A DNA stretch of 23,376 nt from Gryganskiella cystojenkinii (Eukaryota; Mortierellomycota; Mortierellomycetes; Mortierellales; Mortierellaceae). The stretch covers positions 1-23,376 of the forward strand of contig JAAAIG010000626.1 of NCBI GenBank assembly GCA_015852425.1, given 5' to 3'. Below are positions 1 to 8,742 of the stretch, one piece after another. The stretch's first letter is position 1. Every line of letters starts with the position of its first letter. The notes beneath the pieces are model-generated. The model saw nothing but the letters and a program-made list of their open reading frames with translations. It was not told the DNA's origin and did not search any database. A program made the translations under genes and the position numbers.

Positions 1-478
1 CTTCGCCCTATTTTGATGACCACTTTGGCGGCTCTGCTCGGAATTGCGACGACCGCTGGTGCTTGCCATCATCTGCGGCTTGACCGTGAGCCAGATCCTG
101 ACCTTGTTTACCACACCCGTGATCTATTTATTCTTTGATCGGCTGTTGCAGCGCATGCGCGCTGTGAACATCGCGACTGTGTTTATCCAACGTCCGGTAG
201 CCACTGCGTTGCTGGCGATCGCCGTCGCGTTGTCCGGGCTGCTGGCCTTTTCCCGCTTGCCGGTTGCGTCATTGCCTAATATTGCTTATCCCGTCATCGT
301 GATGCAGGCGAATATAACGGGGGCTAGTCCAGAGATCATGGCGTCCACCGTGGCTGAGCCGCTGGAACACCGGCTCTCTAGCATTGTTGATGTGTCACAA
401 TTGAAAAAATTGACCTCAATTAATTACGTTGATTCATCCATGATCGCCGTCGTGTTTGGGCTAAAGCGCGACATCAAT
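1..478 (+). pseudogene. mdtB/mdtC: Fragment of bacterial RND multidrug efflux pump (MdtB C-terminus joined to MdtC N-terminus), broken
   Basis: RND pumps are inner-membrane proton/drug antiporters of Gram-negative bacteria. Bases 1-40 read, in frame 1, the LRPILMTTLAALLG segment typical of the last membrane helices of MdtB-like subunits. From base 41 the homology continues in frame 2 (ELRRPL, then VSQILTLFTTPVIYL). The switch shows loss of roughly a dozen codons together with a frameshift. The MdtB-like part then runs without a stop into an MdtC-like N-terminus (FIQRPVATALL from about 166, ASPEIMAS from about 328, KRDINA ending near 478). In bacteria these are normally two separate adjacent genes, so the joint is abnormal. 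Homology stops abruptly near 478 and a stop codon follows at 497-499. No promoter or fungal intron is visible. Probably inert DNA of endosymbiont or contaminant origin. The RND assignment is strong; how it came to be here is inference. Confidence 0.8.
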
Positions 479-700
479 GCCTACTACCTGTGCGTGTAAA
501 GAAGCCATATTGGTTTCGCAAAGCTTGCTAAATGTTTCACGATCCAGTGTGACACTATTATTGTTATTTTCAGCATAGTTTTGCCATACCTTCCCATGTA
601 TAAACATATGGTTGTATGACGCATCGCTTTCATTTTTTACTCGACGGAACGTTTGCTGTATAGTTCTTGCTGCCGTGCGAGGGACACGCGTGGATTCGGC
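461..700 (-). other. Open antisense stretch without a start codon, unknown origin
   Basis: Reading the minus strand from 700 down to the stop at 463-461 gives 79 codons without interruption, bounded upstream by a TAA at 703-701. The composition looks protein-like, with segments such as RTIQQTFRRVKNES, FIHGKVWQNYAEN and SKLCETNMASLHAQ. There is no ATG near its 5' end and I do not recognise a family. It overlaps the last bases of the RND fragment by about 18 bases, so it may be part of another gene joined at the breakpoint near 478. It could be bacterial or fungal. It may also simply be a chance open frame. Confidence 0.25.
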
Positions 701-1122
701 TTAAAGCCTAGCTACTCGATTAGAAAAAGGGATCTCTTCATTTTGTACACATCACCTTCTGTGTCGTTGCTTCTCGATTGGTTGCTCCTCTGAGAAGGCA
801 AGATAATGGAGAGATTTCAGGGGCAAAGGATCATTCCATAACACAGGGTATCAGCAACGAAGCGAATGTCTGCCGGAAAATATATGTATGTATATGTGAC
901 TGCCAATTTTGGTGGCTGACACTTTCAAAACAAACCGTTTTTTTTCTTTTTTTTTTTTGAGCGACACTTCTCATTGCATTCATCGCTTTATTTCTTCAGG
1001 AGAACAAAGCGAAACCATCAACAACATCCACATCTCTTTCCGTTTGCATCCATACCCTTTAATCTCGTTTTATTACCCCCTATCACTTTTAAATACAACA
1101 ACAAATACACAAACACACAAAC
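701..1122. promoter_or_regulatory. Upstream region and leader of the RRP15-like gene
   Basis: No coding potential seen. A long T tract lies at about 938-958. It is followed by a pyrimidine-rich stretch (about 1025-1085) and an A/C-rich leader (about 1090-1122) ending in an A at -3 of the ATG at 1123, a favourable fungal start context. No clear TATA box was identified. Confidence 0.4.
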
Positions 1123-2340
1123 ATGGTGAAACGCTCAGCATCCGAGTCTGTCTCAGTCCCTGTCGTAAAGATGAGAAAGCAGGCTCCTGTCGATGACCAC
1201 AAGGTCGCATTCGCCAAGAAGCCCGCCTCCGCCACTCCCTCTTCCGCCCTCAAACCTTCAGAACCCAAGAGCATTCTCAAGAAACCCCTCCGCGCAGAGT
1301 CATCATCGTCAACGGAATCGTCATCAAAACCTAAAGCGACCCTTTCAGGAGCAGCGCTCTTGAAGGCCAACACTAAGGCAGCTTCCAAGACCCATACCTC
1401 CCTGGCTTCATTAGCCTCGAACAGTTCAACATCAGGAAAGCCCAAGGGCGTGGTTCGTCAGGCTGTTATGGCAACCCGTGGTGATGTTACAGGAGGCATG
1501 GGACGCAGGAAGAGAAAGGCACCTGAGCCCGAGGAGGTGAACAGCGGTGACGACAGCAGTGATAATGATGGCGAGGACGAGAAGGACTCTGACGATGATG
1601 AGGAATCGGAATCGGACGCGGATGATTTCGAGGGCATGCCCGCTGCTGCTCCCAAGAGTAAGGACGATGACACACATCCTCATATTTGTTTTCCTTCTCG
1701 AAAACACAAAAGTACAAGTCCTTTAGCCTCGGAAGGATGAGTCTAACAAGTTCACTTTCATTTCTCTGATAGAAGCGTCCAAGAAGCACACAGAGGAAAA
1801 CATGGCCGAGGCAATGTCCAAGATTTTGGGATCAAATTTGCGCAAGGCTGATGCCAGCACACCTATCTTGGCTCGATCCCGTGGTGCAGAGAGAAAATTG
1901 GAGGAGGAAAAGATGGAGGCCAAGGCCAAGAAGGCATTGACGAGCGAGAAGAAGCGTTTGGCGAACAAGGATCGTGTCAAGCCTGATTTCACTGGCATGG
2001 AATATGAGAAGAAGTTGCGCAAGGTTGCCACTCGTGGAGGTAAGAAAGAAGAAACAGCAGATTCCGCAGGAACGCGGCCTGGCCGTTCTTTTTTTGTCTC
2101 GGCTACCCATTTGGTACCAGACGGGCAGAAGAATTAACAATGACTTTGCATTTTTTTTTCTTCTTCTATCAACTAGTTGTTCAGCTGTTCAATGCTATCA
2201 AGGCCCAACAAAAGGCGACTGATGATATCACGGAGACTGTTCGACCCATCACTACGAACGCAAAGGATAAGGTTGCCAATCTGACCAAGGCCAGTTTCTT
2301 GGATTTGCTCAAGAGCGGAACCAAGGTTGCGACTGTTTAA
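1123..2340 (+). CDS. RRP15: RRP15-like ribosomal RNA-processing protein, three exons
   Basis: Rrp15 is a nucleolar factor for pre-60S ribosome assembly and 27S pre-rRNA processing. Exons are 1123-1657, 1773-2039 and 2177-2340, giving 966 nt and a 321-residue product. Both introns (115 and 137 nt) have GTAAG donors and preserve frame in phase 1; intron 1 has a CTAAC branch site near 1742. Residues 1-120 are Ser/Ala/Lys-rich and disordered. A basic GRRKRKAP cluster near residues 127-134 looks like a nuclear signal. A Asp/Glu/Ser acidic tract follows (about 138-170). From residue 179 on is the conserved Rrp15 region: ENMAEAMSKILGS, a Lys-rich coiled helix, DFTGMEYEKKLRKVATRG, then VVQLFNAI spanning the exon 2/3 junction, which is the family hallmark. 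The start ATG is the first in the frame and sits in good context. Identity is confident from motif order and total length, both normal for the family. Confidence 0.88.
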
Positions 2341-2383
2341 AGAACGGAAAAAAAAACTCACTGCATCCCCCCATCCCTGTAAC

Positions 2384-2389
2384 AATAAA
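2384..2389 (+). terminator. Likely polyadenylation signal of the RRP15-like gene
   Basis: An AATAAA hexamer lies 44 bases after the stop codon and is followed by A-rich sequence. Confidence 0.5.
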
Positions 2390-3000
2390 AAGCATGAAAA
2401 AAAAAGAATCGTCTATATCCAGCGAGACTGAAAACAAGCCCAGCAGCCGCTTGCCTGGCGTTATGCTTCTCCCTTGGGAGAGGGACTTGTTAATAAACAC
2501 CTACGTGGTGTCGCGGAATGGGGCGTAGCGTGTGACTGGTAGTTTGGGTACTGAGTATGTTGGCGTGATTCAACATGATCTCGCTTTTCTTTCTGTTCGT
2601 TTTCGTTCCCATCCAATCTCCATCTCCTTTTCTCCATCTACTCTCCTTCTCCTTTCTCCCATCTCCCATAAAGCACACTCTCTCTCCAGGTAAAATAGCA
2701 ATCTGACGCTCACACGTTCGATTTAGTGAAGTTTACCGGGCGCAAACATTATGTCGGGTTCATTTGATGCCTTTACCCATGATCAGCATCACCTGGGCCG
2801 ATCCTTCCAAAATATACCTATGCCAGAATAGTCGCCTTGTCCGCCACCCTCATTGTCTCTGCTTTTCACTCACCCTCATTTTACATCTATCGTATCGTTT
2901 ACAGGCAAGTACCACTTCCCCCTAAAATGACTCCTTGTTCTAGGTCCACGACAGACCCTTCACTTTTGCCCTTAGTTTGGGTGAGAACGGTGAACAGGTG

Positions 3001-3043
3001 GTAAGCGCCATTACATGTCTCAACAGCAGTGAATTTGTTGTGG
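3001..3043. repeat. Direct repeat, copy 1 of 2
   Basis: Matches 3254-3296 at 39 of 43 positions, same orientation, 253 bases apart. Similarity continues weakly for about 60 bases on the 3' side. Confidence 0.7.
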
Positions 3044-3253
3044 TGTGCATGGACACACAATCAAACCGCAGTTTAGCATGTTAGTTCAGCCCATCGCCTG
3101 GATTGTTGGCTCTTTTTTGCCTAACTCTTTGAGTAGAAGGCATCAAAGACATGTCCAGTCAGTCGCCCATGGTCTTTGCCTGACCAGCAAGGAGCTTACG
3201 CGATGATGTTGCACAGAAGCGGCTGCTATCGCCTTACTTTGGATAATGTTGTT

Positions 3254-3296
3254 GTAAGCGCCATTCCACGTCTCAACAGCAGTGGCTTTGTTGTGG
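3254..3296. repeat. Direct repeat, copy 2 of 2
   Basis: Partner of 3001-3043. Read on the minus strand, both copies give the same short peptide frame, HNK-A/F-TAVET-W/C-NGAY; of the four base differences, one is silent and three change two residues. A separate 13-base direct repeat (TATCGCCTTACTT) lies nearby at 3227-3239 and 3358-3370. Confidence 0.7.
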
Positions 3297-3598
3297 TCAG
3301 TGCCACTGAACTCTTTGTGCGTTGGATTGCACTCACTCAAGTCACAGTTCAGCGTGTTATCGCCTTACTTCAGCGCTAGTTCATTCTTCTTTTGTTCGAT
3401 CGATTGTTTTTGGTAACTTGAGAGTGGTTACTAATTCACAACTGTTATTTGTGGAGTTGACTTAAAATGGGCAAGTGGCGCCAGTTTTTTCAGGACGGAG
3501 GCTTCACGTCCAAAGAACGAGGCTCGGCGTCTTCGGCATGACATCAAAATCAGTGAGAAAGACCAAAAAATCATATACCTTTCATGTACGACAATTAC

Positions 3599-3965
3599 CT
3601 TGAAAGTCTAGGAAGAGTACTGTCGACTTGACATCACTGGCCTCATATTGTCCCTCCATGATTGCGCGATTCAACCTGATATTTTTGTAGTGCTGAATTT
3701 CAATGTCCAGCTGGGTGGCCTCAGCAACTTTGAATTCCAGATTGGCTAGTTCTTGTCCGTGTGCAGGAAAGAGGAGATCAACCTTGCGGCCAAACGTTCC
3801 AAATTCGCCGTACTCTTCGTCTAGTAAGGCTTTGACAGCCTTGGATGACTCGGACACACATTCGCCACTTGCACAAGGGAATTAGAAAACTGTTACGTTT
3901 AACCACTCTTCTGTTTCCACCACCCGCAAAGGAGCGACGAATATCCAGTAACGTTTTTCTGACAC
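3599..3965 (-). pseudogene. Interrupted fragment with a PD-(D/E)XK nuclease-like core
   Basis: On the minus strand a probable exon begins at 3965, right after a TTTGTAG acceptor, and reads VSEKRYWIFVAPLRVVETEEW. It hits an in-frame TAA at 3882-3884 and then continues in the same frame to 3599, where a CAAG/GTAATT donor-like site follows. The downstream part contains GRKVDLLF, then 13 residues after the Asp the triplet EFK (in ANLEFKVAEAT), then a helix with HYKNIRLNRAIMEG. An Asp followed by Glu-x-Lys, then a helix, is the arrangement of PD-(D/E)XK nucleases, including nuclease-like domains found in lineage-specific fungal and Crinkler-type proteins. A 29-36 nt intron could in principle remove the stop but would be unusually short. 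No convincing 5' exon or C-terminus is present. I call it a decayed fragment; the nuclease assignment is inference from the motif. Confidence 0.5.
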
Positions 3966-4872
3966 CTACAAAACACAAATAAATATATAGTACCAACGGC
4001 ACTCTCGTTGTCCCTTCACACCTGCTCCTTTACCTTCGTTCCGTCACATGGTTGACTCACCCGCATCTCTCAAAATCTCCTCGTTTGTTTCTCTTTTCAT
4101 TTAGTATAGCCCGCCCTATCTCAGGGTTACCGATAGACTAGGTTGCACCGTCTGGGTCCCTCTCTTAAAAGTAAACGAGGCCTTCAGCCATGGAGTCTCC
4201 AAGGCCATGTGTGACTGCTTTTGTCAGGGCAAAGCCACATAAAGTCGCGCTCGGGCCTGGGAACAAAAAGCGCGCTGCTGCATGCGTTTGATTGGATCCT
4301 TCCACCCTTCTTTCCCTCTGTCATCGAGGTATGTCATGTTCGTCCATCTTGATCTCTAGTCTTGTCAATCTCTCAGTCTATTTCAGTCTTGCCACCTCTT
4401 TCTGTTGCCATTGGAAAGTACCCAGGACACTTCGGTGCCTCAGGGGAACATTGCTTTCTGATACTCTCTACCATGCATTGGGGAGGAACATTTTCCAAGA
4501 GTCAATGAACGATCGCTTTGTTTCCATTCCCCTCCCTTTCAGAAACCCAAGCTTCTTCTCTGGTCATCTCAATTCCACGCGTTAGTCGAGTTTCTCAGTC
4601 TTAATGACACTATCCTCTCCGCTCCTTGATTCTTCCCGAAAGCTCTTTTTCGCGTCCATTCCTTTTTTCCCTTTTATTCTGCTCGTCTGGTATCCGCCCT
4701 CCTATCACACACTCTTGCGGTCTTTTCGTGTTTACCCAAACTACTACAGTCATACTTATTCCCAGGACAGAAAGAAAGTACTCGTTGGAGACTGGTGCCC
4801 ACTCCTTGGCTTGTGTCATTCATTTCTTGTGTCCCTTGCTTCCCGGTTTGCTGGTATACCGGCAACCAAAAA

Positions 4873-5238
4873 ATGGGTCTCGTTCTTGCTCCTTTTGCTT
4901 TGGTGGGTTTCCTCATCTTTGCTTTGATTGTTGACTCTTCCTTCTGGGCCTCAGATGTAGTCACACTTGCCCAAATAATCGTTACCTCTTTCACTCGTCA
5001 CAAAACGTTTTTTGTGCGTCATCCCCATGTAAACCCTAAATCCTTATGTCGTCCCTTGGTGGCCACGATGAAGTACTCGCTGGACCGTCCTTGTTCCGCC
5101 GGAGTCTTGCTTTTAGGAGTGGGATACAAGGCCATTCTGGGGGCAAACGTGGTTCCTTGGCACAGTCGTGTTTATGACAAAATTTTTGTGTGCAGGTGCT
5201 GGTCATATAACCTCTTGAGGTCGCTTTTTCTGGCTTGA
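4873..5238 (+). CDS. Doubtful small membrane ORF (121 residues)
   Basis: The ATG at 4873 has A at -3 and G at +4. Residues 2-20 (GLVLAPFALVGFLIFALIV) would form a signal anchor or a transmembrane helix. The rest contains no motif I recognise. The codon pattern is T-rich like the surrounding non-coding DNA, no intron or polyA signal supports it, and larger overlapping frames exist. It could be the 5' exon of a spliced gene or chance. Confidence 0.2.
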   Translation: MGLVLAPFALVGFLIFALIVDSSFWASDVVTLAQIIVTSFTRHKTFFVRHPHVNPKSLCRPLVATMKYSLDRPCSAGVLLLGVGYKAILGANVVPWHSRVYDKIFVCRCWSYNLLRSLFLA

Positions 5239-5895
5239 CATTTTACGATCCTCGGTCTTTCTTTTACTTTATAGCGATCGGTTTTCTTTGAGACTGGTCG
5301 CACTGTTCATTCTGTATTCCATAATTTTTGTGGCCGATGTGGTCGTGTCGGCTTTGGGATCTTGAGAGGGTGCTGCTGGGACGGCGGAGCAATGTGCTCC
5401 CATTTCGACTTTTTTTTTGTGCTTTTCTGTTTTTTTCTTGGTAATTGGCCTATCTCACTCTCATGATGTAGAGTCCGAAGGAAGGTTTGACGATGTGAGA
5501 GACGTACCTGTGGATTCTGGGAGGAAGAAGAGATCTTTTCAAATATACCTATAACTTGTCAAAGGAAAGGAACTCATAGTGAGGACGCAGTCTAGCAAGA
5601 GAACAAGAAAAGAGGGCCAATAAGACAAGGAGGGCGTTATAGGGTGAGATCCAAGGGCTACTTTTTCTTTACGTTTCGCGGGTTTGTCACAGGTTTGACT
5701 GGAATGCTTGAGACGCAACTGTTGTGGATTGGAGGCACCTTTGTTGATCCGGACATATGAGCAGAAGTGGACGTCCTCTTTTTTTTATATTTTCTAAAGG
5801 GTTCCTTGGCCGGGTGCTAGGTTGGGTTCACGAGCGACTTTACCGTACATCCTTTGTCTTGTGGACACGCGATTATCCTGATCCTCCTCTCAACC

Positions 5896-6021
5896 ATGGC
5901 TACTCTTGTGGGGGAAATATTGGACTACGTGGGCCAGTATTCGCAGATCGTGGTCCTCTTTTTGATCACCTTCGTTTCTTCTATACGAGAGCGATTTGAA
6001 TATCGCGTGATCACAAACTAG
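5896..6021 (+). CDS. Possible 41-residue single-span membrane peptide
   Basis: The start lies in a near-ideal context (CAACCATGG). The predicted peptide has a short polar N-terminus (MATLVGEILDYVGQ), one hydrophobic span (IVVLFLITFV) and a charged C-terminal tail (RERFEYR), the layout of a small membrane-anchored peptide or a first exon. It is too short to identify, and no neighbour suggests a role. Moderately better than background because start context and topology agree. Confidence 0.25.
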   Translation: MATLVGEILDYVGQYSQIVVLFLITFVSSIRERFEYRVITN

Positions 6022-6629
6022 GAAAGGAAGGTAGAACTCTTTTTGCGTGAAGTACGAAGGCACTTGGCAATTATGAAACCTCGAGAATATTTTGTCCTGA
6101 GAAACTGGATCCACCGTTTCTCGACTTTAAGGACAGCTCTCGCACAGCCTCGATCGAAGGAGGGGTTTTGTTTTCTGGGAAAGAGAAAGATTTGGCCTGG
6201 AATCAAGAACAGATTGGGTAGGAGAAAAACTCTTTGAGGACGTGATCTTTTATGATTTGAGAAAGTTGCCATGTGAAAAGGCTTTGAAAGGGAAAGGAAT
6301 GAAGTTCAACAAGATATCTAGTTTACTGCCTTATGAAAACGCTCTATGACCTTTGCATAGTCTGTTGTAGTTTGGTTATTTTCAACTTATGCATCAAAGG
6401 TGGTGGGAAAATCAAGACTGAAAAAAAAAAAACTTTTTGAAGGTCAAAACGAGATATCACAATGAGATGTTTGATGACCATGACATGAATTTTTTTATTT
6501 TTGACACCATGACCTTTCGTCCTGGTGTGCCAATCTTTTATTTTACAAAAACAAAACAAAAAAACAACAAACCAGTGGTGGGTCTATGGTCAAAGCTGGG
6601 CAGTCTTAATAGAGCTGTTCTTCTCGGCC

Positions 6630-7045
6630 TCAACCCTGAGCCTGGATATTGTCCAATATCAACTTGAACTTCTCTTCGATACCGAATTCTTTGTTCCAAG
6701 CGAAATCTCGTCTCGTCGAATCATCCAACGTTGCTGGCCAAGAATCTGCAATCGCCTGACGGAAATCTGGGTTGGCGGGATCAGGGTACGAGATGGTGAA
6801 ATGAGGCAAGTACTTTTGAATCTCCTTGGTCAACTCCTCTGGCGTGAACGAAAGCGCGGCCAGGTTGTAAACACTCTGAGGCAAGAAGGTAGGGTACATC
6901 AAAAGCTCAACGGTTCCCTTGTTGCAATCCAAAAGGTAGCATCATAGGGCAGACTATCCTTGGACAAAAAACAGTTGTAGTGGCATTAACGGGCCTCATG
7001 CGCATGGAAATATAATCGACACCACCGGAAACAGGGCGATAACGA
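6630..7045 (-). pseudogene. L-threonine 3-dehydrogenase (short-chain, epimerase-like) remnant, C-terminal part only
   Basis: The intact enzyme oxidises L-threonine to 2-amino-3-ketobutyrate using NAD and is usually mitochondrial. The minus-strand frame from 6932 to the stop at 6630 contains the family's C-terminal hallmarks: DCNKGTVELLM, VYNLAALSFTPEEL, and PDFRQAIADSWPATLDDS. Upstream the homology carries on but only by changing frame: HYNCFLSKD (about 6955-6985) in one frame, LPMM in another, and SGGVDYISMRM (about 6998-7035) in a third. No Rossmann GxxGxxG N-terminus is present. The family is about 320-350 residues; about 140 residue positions survive here. Together these show a truncated, frameshifted pseudogene, probably one copy of a gene with a functional version elsewhere. 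Assignment is strong; the history is inference. Confidence 0.75.
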
Positions 7046-8742
7046 TTCAGAACATCCTTTCATTTGGACAACCACTGCTCCTGGACCTGCCGCCGCAACA
7101 CCTCCTATTCCTTCAACTGTAAACAAGTTTTTTTGAAAATGCCCCCCTCTCCGGTAGCATAGTCGTACCGCTACTCGCCGCTACTAACACTATTACCCAC
7201 ATGTGGTCGTCTTTCGCGTTCCTCGGATCTCTGTGGATGTGAACCGTGGCATCACTGGCGAGAATGTGATTGCGGAGGTCATCCGGTCTCGGAGGCTACT
7301 TGGCGCGAGTACTGTGAGTTGATTGATCATGTCCAAGCCATGGGTCGTTCAAAAGCAAGAGCAAACGGCAAAAACGAACGAAACAAGGCCGAGCTCGGTT
7401 CTGTTCACAGGTCCCAAGCACGATCAGACTCAACTCGAGTTGTCCAATACGGTTAGGTTGTTCGTTAAGTCGAGAGTTGGCGATGAAGTTGGGGCGAGCT
7501 ATAGCCGAGTAAATGACTCGGTACTATGGTCGCTTGCCCTTGAACGTTGAGGCAGCCTCGGTTCTAAGGTCAACGCATAGTCTTCGATTATCAGATATGT
7601 TTGGCAGTGGTACGGACAACAAAGAGCACGATGGTGGCCATGTATCAGGGACTCAACCACATATCATCCGACAGAAAATAGGTGGACAGAGGTCAGTCAT
7701 GGTACGGCAGGAAAGGAGGCGTGCTCACTGGAACGGTTCAACATCAGGTGCAAATAACGTCCTTTGGGAGAATGAAGAGAAGATATTGCCACCAATAATT
7801 GAACGCGATATGATCAATGTGAGCGTGATTTGATAACAGGCAACACTCTAAGCCTTCTGGGTTTGCAACAAGGGCTACGACCATCATTCCTGTTGACCTT
7901 TTTAGTCCCATCGACGGCACTCTTTTTTTTTCCCGCCATTGGTTGCACAGTTGCATTTGATAAACAAACTCAATTAAAATGCAGGGCATGGCGACGAAAA
8001 AATTGCGAGTTTTTGAGTGAGCATTTTCACTCCCTTGTTGTCTGTCACTCGATGCCATCTCGTCCGCATTTCACCATTGGCATTTCAGGCATCACAGCAA
8101 CATTTAATTCATTTCATCGTTCGCTATCGCATTCGAACGCGCTCCAACCATTCACCCGTCCTTTGTTCGCAGTCAGACTTGTTCGTACCCTCTCAGACTT
8201 GTGCCCTTTCAAAGTTGTCCTTCCTTGTCCTGAACCTGGCAAAGGTAGGCTAGGGTACCATAGAATGGCTTAAAAACGAGACAACAGCGATTGTGCGCGC
8301 GCTTAAAACCTTCATTTTCTACGACCCTTCAGCTGGGAATCTCAATTTGACAGCGTTCTTCCCTCGAGAGCCCGCAAGCAACCCCGCCACCAACATCAAT
8401 CAGCCCTTACTCGATGTGAGTCTCATCTGAACGGTGGAACTCGTCGCCGAGAATATATATGTGTTTTTGGCCGTCTTTTACTAATAACCACGTTTTCTTA
8501 GATCATCGCTTCAGGATCAATCCCTTCGCATACACCCGAGAAAAAAAGAACGTCGTTTTGCCAGTTCTTTGAAGATCCTACTCGCCAAACTCATCACGAA
8601 TACTGATTCTGACATCTTTAAAGGTGAGAAGGGCATTTTTCATTCATTGGACCGTCCCTTATGTGTTCCCCATCCCAGAGTTCCTACTTATACGATATCA
8701 ACTTTGGAACTCTTACCACAGTCTGGAAAAACGGAACCACCT
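7046..8742. other. Interval upstream of the NLR gene, with protein-like open segments and probable leader exons
   Basis: No complete gene. Bases 7205-7321 read RVPRISVDVNRGITGENV in an open plus frame ending in a stop just after a GTGAGT donor-like site. About 7312-7452 is open in another frame (YCELIDHVQAMG). Neither has a start or a family I recognise. From about 8020 to 8240 the DNA is C/T-rich, as seen upstream of other genes here. The 8254-8742 part probably belongs to the leader of the NLR gene and holds one well-formed intron. Confidence 0.4.
8416..8501 (+). other. Probable intron in the leader of the NLR gene
   Basis: GTGAGT donor at 8416, TACTAAT branch site at 8479-8485 and TTAG acceptor at 8500-8501, 86 nt, matching introns elsewhere in the window. 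The flanks 8254-8415 and 8502-8606 join into one open frame (…NINQPLLD + IIASGSIPSH…) without an ATG. Alternatively the second exon is read in the NLR frame, which is open from 8503 onward. A second possible intron is 8624-8678 (GTGAGA to CCCAG). Confidence 0.5.

Larger units (their letters stand above)
2390..3598. other. Gene-poor interval with diverged repeats and one tiny ORF
   Basis: No confident gene. The first 300 bases contain a pyrimidine-rich tract (about 2580-2690) that resembles a gene leader. A short ATG ORF at 2751-2831 (26 residues, beginning MSGSFDAFTHDQ) follows it but leads nowhere obvious. Direct repeat copies lie at 3001-3043 and 3254-3296. Minus-strand reading through 3241-3345 is protein-like (HKEFSGTDHNKATAVE), suggesting an old mobile-element or gene remnant. 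I cannot name it. Confidence 0.35.
3966..6629. other. Long T-rich interval without a confident gene
   Basis: Overlapping frames on the plus strand (4292-5238) are open mainly because the DNA is T/C-rich. They lack consistent homology, splice structure or domain signal. Two candidates inside it are listed separately (4873-5238 and 5896-6021). Another hydrophobic open stretch without ATG runs from about 5207 to 5367. The segment 6350-6570 is A/T-rich with poly-A tracts and looks non-coding. Confidence 0.4.

Noticed and set aside
1089..1789. Minus-strand open frames across RRP15 exon 1
   Set aside because: Antisense shadows of the Ser/Glu/Asp-rich exon.
4292..4934. Overlapping plus- and minus-strand open frames of about 70-107 residues
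   Set aside because: Several frames are open at once in T/C-rich DNA, with no splice pattern, homology or consistent codon use.
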